This document shows, one piece after another, positions 58,192 to 64,000 of a DNA stretch of 64,000 bases (position 1 is the stretch's first letter; every line of letters begins with the position of its first letter). This DNA comes from Rhizomys pruinosus (lineage: Eukaryota; Chordata; Mammalia; Rodentia; Spalacidae). The notes below the pieces were generated by a model that saw only the letters and a list, made by a program, of their open reading frames with translations, searched no databases and was not told the DNA's origin. The stretch spans positions 1,516,490-1,580,489 of the forward strand of contig VZQC01005710.1 in assembly GCA_009823505.1 (NCBI GenBank), read 5' to 3'. A program made the translations under genes and the position numbers.

Positions 58192-58325
58192 TTGTTTTCT
58201 CTTCTGAGATGGTCTCATTTGTAGCCCAGACTGGCCTGGCCTGAAGCTCCTGTTGTTCTTGCCTCAGCTTCTTCCCATGGCTGGGATTCCAGGCTGCAGT
58301 CATCACATTCAGCTGTGTGGGAGCT
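58192..58325 (-). mobile_element. Old B1-related SINE, antisense
   Basis: GAGATGGTCTCATTTGTAGC, CCAGACTGGCCTGGCCTGAA and an end catcacattcagctgtgt. Confidence 0.65.
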
Positions 58326-59180
58326 GGTGCTCGCCCTGGCCTGCGGCTGCATCTGTCCACAATGGGTGTCTTCATTGAAAATTTTTATTGATTTATAGTT
58401 GGGGGAAAAAACTCAAGTGCCGTTTAAAGTAAGTCTTTCCTTAGTATGAGAATCAGCTTACCTCCCCCATCAGTTGTTTTAGGAAGAGGTGACAGTGCGA
58501 GCAGGTCTGTGTGTCACACTGGGTCCTCCTGTGTTTGTACATGTGCACTTCCTAGTTCACTTGTGTTTTCTGAGCCCAGTGTGGCCTGGCTCCCCAGAGT
58601 ATGCCCAGAGCTGACCTGCACAGACTGGGAGCTTTGGAGTCCAGCTGGGCCCCCAGGAGTGTTACCCCTCCCACGGCTCTTCCCACCAGGTGGAGGAAGG
58701 GGTCACTTTGTGTTAGACAAGTGTCTGTGAGGCAGAGAAGCCGAGCCCCCAGCTCCTTGAGTCGGGTGCTTCTGGTCTGCCGTTGTGGCTCAGAAGGGCT
58801 CTATCAGCCTAGGAACCAACTTCCTTTCCATACGCAGAACCAGCCAGGGAAGTGCAGGGGCTGCGGCCTCAGCACACCTGCGGAGGCCTCACTCCTCCTG
58901 CTGCTTGTGCCTCCTGCGCACCCTCCACCCTCCTTTCTGGATGGTCACCACCCGAGTAGTGTTTCCCAGACACCTGAAACACCACTCCCTCCCCATCCCT
59001 ATAAGCCATTGGGACATGTCTCCAGTGAGTCTCTGCAGTAAAGAGTAAAGACTTCTGGAAATTATTTACTCAATGAGCTCTCTTATTAGCCCTGAAGCAA
59101 GGACTTTGCAAAGCCCAGCCACACCTCCTTCCACGGTGAGCTGTGGGCACAAGGTTGCGTGTGACCCTACTGTGCTTTGG

Positions 59181-59580
59181 AGCTGCAGGCTCTTCCAGGG
59201 CCTGCCCTGTCTGTCACTGCAGCTGCAGGCTCTTCCGGGATCTGCCCTATCTGTCACTGCAGCTGCAGTCTCTTCCGGGACCTGGCCTGTCACTGCAGCT
59301 GCAGGCTCTTCCGGGACCTGCCCTATCTGTCACTGCAGCTGCAGGCTCTTCCGGGACCTGCCCTGTCTGTCACTGCAGCTGCAGGCTCTTGCAGGACCTG
59401 CCCTGTCTGTCACTGCAGCTGCAGGCTTTTCCGGGACCTGGCCTATCTGTCACTGCAGCTGCAGGCTCTTCCGGGACCTGCCCTGTCTGTCACTGCAGCT
59501 GCAGGCTCTTGCAGGACCTGCCCTGTCTGTCACTGATGCTCCCAGGCTCTTCCGGGACCTGCCCTATCTGTCACTGCAGG
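59181..59580. repeat. 40-bp minisatellite, about 10 copies
   Basis: Marker gcaggctctt (with variants) at 59185, 59225, 59265, 59301, 59341, 59381, 59421, 59461 and 59501, and a diverged last copy. The period is 40 bp except one 36-bp unit. The unit includes GGGACCTGCCCTGTCTGTCA and CACTGCAGCTGCAGG. Because 40 is not a multiple of 3, the open frames of up to 200 codons here rotate through all frames and are not coding. Confidence 0.98.
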
Positions 59581-59649
59581 TCCTCTGGGTGCTGCTGGCC
59601 CTTCAGTGGGAAAATTTGCTTGGGATCAGATGCTGTGAAGGCAGCATCG

Positions 59650-59815
59650 CTGGGCATGGTGGCACAGGCCTTTAACCAATCCTAGTGCTCAGGAGGCAGA
59701 GGCAGGTGAGATCAAGGCCAGCCTAGTCTATATAGAGAGTTTCAGACCAGTTGGGGCTACAGGGGGATGCTGTCTCCAAACAACAGCAGCAGCAACAACA
59801 AAAACAAAAAGGGTA
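59650..59815 (+). mobile_element. B1 SINE, sense
   Basis: GCTGGGCATGGTGGCACAGG start and a (CAA)n-type tail. It separates the two 40-bp minisatellites. Confidence 0.88.
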
Positions 59816-59849
59816 GAATTTAGAATGGGGAAGCCCAGCCAGGCTCAGT

Positions 59850-60012
59850 GAGAGGTGCCTGGTCTCATGGGCAAGGGCACAGAAGAGCTGAGAAGTGCCT
59901 GGTCTCATGGGCAAGGGCACAGAAGAGCTGAGAGGTGCCTGGTCTCATGGGCAAGGGCACAGAAGAGCTGAGAGGTGCCTGGTCTCATGGGCAAGGGCAC
60001 AGAAGAGCTGGT
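59850..60012. repeat. 40-bp minisatellite, 4 copies
   Basis: GTGCCTGGTCTCATGGGCAA begins at 59854, 59894, 59934 and 59974 with a constant 40-bp period and one substitution. The unit sequence is unrelated to that at 59181. Confidence 0.98.
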
Positions 60013-60519
60013 GGTGCCGCGTCCCCGTGTTGTCCCCTGCCTGGGGCTGTGGGCTGTGTGTCCTGTCACCACTGCCTGCTTCTAGAGGCAGCCAACAACA
60101 CTTGCCCTGCCCTGTCTCTGTGTGAAGGAGTCTGGCTCTGCCAGCTGTGTTCCAAGTGCAACTTGATGTGGAATTCTTGTCTCTGAGTTTCAGGAAGCTC
60201 CCTTGCATTAGATTTTGATGTTAACCCAAGAGCACCCTGAATGCAGTAGACTCGCTAGGAAATGCTCCATCCTTACACCAAGATTTCGTAATTACAAAAA
60301 GTTGTGATAGTGCCCATATTTGAGTTCATTTCTTGCCTGGGTTAGACTGGTAGGCATTGAGAGGTAGTGGGACCTTGTCTGGTCTGGCTCTTCCCTCCTG
60401 GGTGAGCGGTGGTCCCGTCCACTGGGGCATGATGCTCACTGACAAGCAGGCACGTTTAGATCTGTGTATTTTGGCCTCAGTTTTACTTTGGGTTTAATGT
60501 ATTTAAAAACCTGTCTGCC

Positions 60520-60600
60520 TACTACTGTTGGCAGTGCTGGAGCTCAAACCCAGGCCTCTCCCCAGCAGGGCAAACACTACTAGAATCACTCTCAGTGTAC
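60520..60600 (-). mobile_element. ID/B4-like fragment, antisense
   Basis: GCAGTGCTGGAGCTCAAACC followed by AGGCCTCTCCCCAGC. Confidence 0.5.
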
Positions 60601-61202
60601 TCCTGACTGTGTTTAAAAATTTGGCCATAAACTAAAATGCTTCAAGTTAATAATTAATGTTTTATAAAACCAAAGCCTTAACCCACAGAGTTCTTGACCC
60701 ACTGAAGTACCTTAGCCAACATATGGATTATTCCCAATTGGCTTTCTAATGAAAACCCACTCAGACAGGTGGTTTCTTGGTGTTAATGTATTGTGTGAAT
60801 CATGGAGCATTGGTTTGCAGCAGGGTCTAAGAATGACCTTTAGTCCTTAAGGTGGGCCAAGTGTGCTTGTATTCTGGGGAACTTCCGCTAGGGGGCATGA
60901 GAAGCATTAACATGGCTTATTCTCATTTGGAAATATTTCTTTTCTTTTTGCTGTCGCCATGGAGAATACTGACATAAAACTAATGCTGGTTTAAGAGACC
61001 ATTTAGACCTATAATAAGACACACTCCATAAAGCACGCGAAGTCACTGTATCAGCAGCCCAGGGATGCAGAAGTAAAAGTTTGCTCAGAATGGAGAGAAC
61101 AGAGTAAAGGTGGGACTTGCACATTCTGTGCTGGAAAGAATATGGACCAATTTTGTCCTGCATTAGCTTTAGAGAATTAAAGAGACTCTGGAACAGTATT
61201 CC

Positions 61203-61270
61203 TTTTTTTGGTGGGTGCTGGGCATTGAACCCAGAGCTTTATGGATGCTAGGCAGACATCTCCAGACTCA
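61203..61270 (-). mobile_element. ID/B4-like fragment, antisense
   Basis: GGGTGCTGGGCATTGAACCC then GGATGCTAGGCAGACATCTC. Confidence 0.65.
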
Positions 61271-62997
61271 AGGATATTTCCTTACAGAGTGGAGTAGATG
61301 GGATTTTTCAGTAAACAATTATCTTGACAGGACCCAGAAAGACCCCTCCAGCACAGGAGCATTAGCCAGGCATCTAGAGTTAGTTCCTGCTTGCTCAGAT
61401 CCAAGGCCGGCAGAGTAAGCGAAGACCGGCCTGGCTGTGAGGCTATGGTCTTGGTTCTGGAGGACACCTGGTCTCTTCGAGTGGTTCTGGATTTTCTTGC
61501 TTTGAGTCTGGTATTCAGAGGAGGCTGTAATGCAGCCAGGGTCAGAATGCTGCTCCTGGGCAGAAGGGAGCTGCCAGTCACCTGGGAAATGTGTTGCTTC
61601 CTCCTTCCCCAGGTCTCAGCATGGCACTAAGGGGGCCTCCTCGGGGGGCAGTGGTTGCTCTTCTGTGGAGCCCCTGGCTGGTCTGTCTTCACAGGACCAG
61701 CAGCAGCACACGGGGGTGCAGTAGAGGTGGGAGTGCGGCCTTTGCATACTTGTAGAGTACCCACCCCCTCATAACTTGAGGTTTTACCCGTGTTCCTCCC
61801 TGGTGCGTTTCCCCTCCTCAGGTGGAGGCATGGTCTCTGCCACCTTCCATTGTTCAATTTTTCTTTTGCCCTTACTTCTCCTTTTATATAAAGTCTGTTG
61901 AGCTCATTAACCTGTCCTTCTGCCAATAGAAAGAGATCTCATGGCAAGCCATTTCACTAAGTTCCTTTGATGAGAATAGCTACAAATTGAGTATTTAGGA
62001 TTTATAAGAAGCAAATTCATTATGAAGGTCTAATTCTTAGTCCTTGGGATTAACAGAAATTTGTCAGAATATCAGAAGGAAACAAATCTCAGTCAAAGTG
62101 GGAAATGCCTTCAGAGTGGAAGGAGAACCTCCTCCTTTCCCAACCCTCAGAAGAGGGTGGATTTCAGAGTGCTCCCCTGGCACTGGCCCCTGAAAATTGG
62201 GGTTTCTAGAGAAAGCCAGGATGGTGCAACAGTGACCACAGGTTAAGTGGTTGTTTTAAACTATGTCCCAGGCAGAGGGTGTGTCCACAGGAGCTGCAGA
62301 AGGTGGTCATGGCTTTGTTGTGTGGTTGGGTGCAGTTGGGACAAGTGCACATTCTGAGATACTGCGGTGTGTAAGTTGGGTTGTGTGTCAGGGAGTGGGA
62401 TGGCCTTCCCTGGTGCCCCTGTCTCATGCAGCTGAGTAGCTGGCTCTATCCACCGTTTACCCAGAGTCCTGGAATCTTCTTCCTTATGGAAGCAAAGCTC
62501 AAGTACAGTGTGGAAAGCAATTGCTATTCACAGAACAATCCCTGACCACAGACCTTGGCGAAGTTCATGGTCTTAATCAGATGAGGTGTTTGAGTAGAAA
62601 TCCCCTCCGGCTCCAGTTCAGAAACTGCGTGTACTAGATCCTGTTGAGGGTATTTGTTCCCTGGTCACCTCCCCTCCTGGGTGCATGTCTCCTGCAGCTC
62701 CTCCCACACTGTCTGGTCCCCACTGCATTGCAACCCCAAGTACATGTTGTACTGATCCTTGGACCCAGCACAGCAGCAGGAGGAGCAGCACTCTGGGTTC
62801 CAGTGGCAGAGAGTGGTCCTACTTTCCTATACACATGGGTCCAGGGATGTCCTGGCCTGCTGAATGTGGCTCACCTGTGACTTCTTCCTGGAGAGGAAAA
62901 GAAATTATCTCCTCCCACGTGGGAGAAGAAGAAAAAGTTGCCTGAGCTTTTGGCTCAGGCTGTGAAGCTCTTTTTTTGCAGGTTGAACTTGAGGGAT

Positions 62998-63135
62998 TGA
63001 AGAGATGGCTCAGTGCGAAAAGGAGGGCTTGGGTGCCGTCTTGATGACCTGATGGTCCATGCTCAATCCCCAGGACCCAGGTGAAGGGAGGAAGGGGAGA
63101 CCGTGGCATGCATGCATGCACGCACGCACGCACGG
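62998..63135 (+). mobile_element. B3-like SINE, sense, ending in a GCAT/GCAC microsatellite
   Basis: ATTGAAGAGATGGCTCAGTG head, GATGGTCCATGCTCAATCCC middle, and (GCAT)n(GCAC)n at 63103-63135. Confidence 0.7.
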
Positions 63136-63729
63136 CAGTTTGAAATACTCTGTTGGAGATGCTAAAAGGGTTTACTGGCTCACCCGTCCTCCACCCCCAG
63201 CAAGATGTTCACACACACGATTGTTACACGTCTTTTGTTCCAGTTCTTTGCTGAGTGGGGAGGTACTGAAGACGGGAAGTGGTGCGTTCTGGTCTGTATA
63301 GCTGCAGAGCACCACCAGCAGCATGGGCCTGGCTGGAAAACCCACCGCGTGGCTCTGGCCACTGCTTGTTGGGAGGTCTGGGCAGTCTCTGTCATCGCAT
63401 GCTTCTGTCCTCAGCACAACGAGCATATTTTCGTGATGTGTGAAGCAGTGCAGGCTGGTTGGAGCACAAGTGATTCAGTGCACATGAGTGGCCCATGGGA
63501 GAGCGTTCTTACCCCCTGCTGCTAAAATGTCCCGTTCTTCTGTTTTTCAGGGTTATAGTTCACACTTCTGGGAAGGTAGATCTCAGTAGATTTTTGTATG
63601 TGTCATTTATTATCTGCTTAGAAATATTAAAAAATTTTTCCAACTAAAGTAACATCTTAGGAAAAATAAACTATATAGAAGCCAATAAAAACATGGCCTA
63701 TGACCCTAACCTGGGAATATTAATGTTTG

Positions 63730-63955
63730 TTTTTTTGTTTGTTTGTTTGTTTGTGACAATCTCATGTGTTCCTGGCTGGCCTCAAACTTGGGTACAGAGT
63801 TGAAGATGATCTCGAACCTCCGTTCCTCCTACCCCTAGCCCAGCCTGGGGTTGCAGATGTATGCCTCCATTTTTGGTTCACATGGTGCTAGGGATTGAAC
63901 CCAGGGCTTGTGCATGGTCAGCCAGCACTCCTACAACTGAGCTATAGCCTCAGGC
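63730..63955 (-). mobile_element. B4-type SINE, antisense
   Basis: (TTTG)n start, then CTGGCTGGCCTCAAACTTGG and GTGCTAGGGATTGAACCCAG, ending actgagctatagcct. Confidence 0.8.
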
Positions 63956-63960
63956 TTAAC

Positions 63961-64000
63961 TTTTTTTTTTTCTGTCTTTTCAAGAAAGGGTCTCCCTGTA
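63961..64000 (-). mobile_element. B1 SINE, antisense, cut by the window end
   Basis: T run followed by AAGAAAGGGTCTCCCTGTA; the remainder lies beyond 64000. Confidence 0.75.

Larger units (their letters stand above)
1..64000 (+). other. Agap1: Agap1 gene, internal part (both ends outside the window)
   Basis: Five + strand exons chain in frame and read as the AGAP1 segment from ED-AFVNSQEW to [13 protein letters not shown]1 is a multidomain Arf GTPase-activating protein with an N-terminal Ras-like GTPase domain, a split PH domain, an ArfGAP zinc finger and ankyrin repeats. It acts on Arf1-type GTPases and in AP-3-linked endosomal trafficking (established knowledge). The paralogue AGAP3 is very similar, but the stretch beginning [10 protein letters not shown], with [12 protein letters not shown] and [11 protein letters not shown], fits AGAP1 as I recall both families. 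The exon encoding the N-terminus must lie before position 1. The next exon (expected to start VAQK) was not found before 64000, so the last intron exceeds 14.5 kb. Exon numbers 2-6 are inferred from the usual gene structure. Confidence 0.95.
49449..64000 (+). other. Agap1: Agap1 intron, first 14.5 kb (continues past the window)
   Basis: It starts with donor gtaaat. Contents are SINEs, a nested retroelement cluster (55310-56692), a low-repeat AT-rich block (56960-57480), a GT microsatellite and several minisatellites (51665-51860, 53644-53773, 59181-59580, 59850-60012). Stretches with nothing recognisable include 49450-50650, 51120-51660, 52470-53360, 53780-54690, 57480-58190, 58330-59180 and 61270-63000. 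Confidence 0.88.

Noticed and set aside
59073..59685. Open frames of 119-200 codons with a repeating Leu/Ala/Cys-rich pattern
   Set aside because: They are products of the 40-bp minisatellite; all three frames are open because the period is not a multiple of three.
49449..64000. A sixth Agap1 exon (VAQK...)
   Set aside because: No stretch encoding the expected continuation with a correct phase-1 acceptor was found; it probably lies beyond the window.

Overview
This 64 kb window is a piece of a mammalian nuclear genome and almost entirely intronic. The interspersed repeats (B1, B2/B3, B4 and ID-like SINEs) point to a muroid rodent. The most abundant B2-type SINE here differs from the house mouse B2 consensus as I remember it, so a non-Mus muroid is likely; the species cannot be read from the sequence. 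No bacterial, plasmid or phage features are present.

One gene is supported: Agap1 (ArfGAP with GTPase domain, ankyrin repeats and PH domain 1), on the + strand and running through the whole window. Five coding exons lie at 12851-12909, 17289-17376, 41646-41731, 45752-45893 and 49314-49448. All have AG acceptors and GT donors, their phases chain perfectly, and together they encode 170 residues. These cover the end of the N-terminal region and most of the GTPase-like domain: the P-loop, the effector region, a degenerate G3, a G4-like GTQD split across an exon junction, and the G5-like region. The N-terminal exon and all of the PH, ArfGAP and ankyrin exons lie outside the window. A candidate 12-nt microexon at 18089-18100 would insert four acidic-type residues (D-M-D-A) in frame into the effector loop. 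It is the most interesting observation here.

Layout: 1-12850 is upstream intron with SINEs. 12910-17288 is a 4.4 kb intron. 17377-41645 is a 24.3 kb intron holding the microexon candidate, a full-length U1 snRNA retropseudogene, many SINEs, a truncated LINE and three minisatellites (58, 41 and 34 bp periods). 41732-45751 and 45894-49313 are short introns with SINE and LTR-like pieces. 49449-64000 is the start of a long intron with more SINEs, a four-layer nested insertion at 55310-56692, a low-repeat AT-rich block at 56960-57480 that looks like a conserved non-coding element, and two adjacent 40-bp minisatellites.

Many SINE insertions still have clear target-site duplications, and in two places the same target was used twice. 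Most open reading frames of 60-230 codons in the window are chance frames in GC-rich intron, SINEs or tandem repeats and are not annotated as genes.
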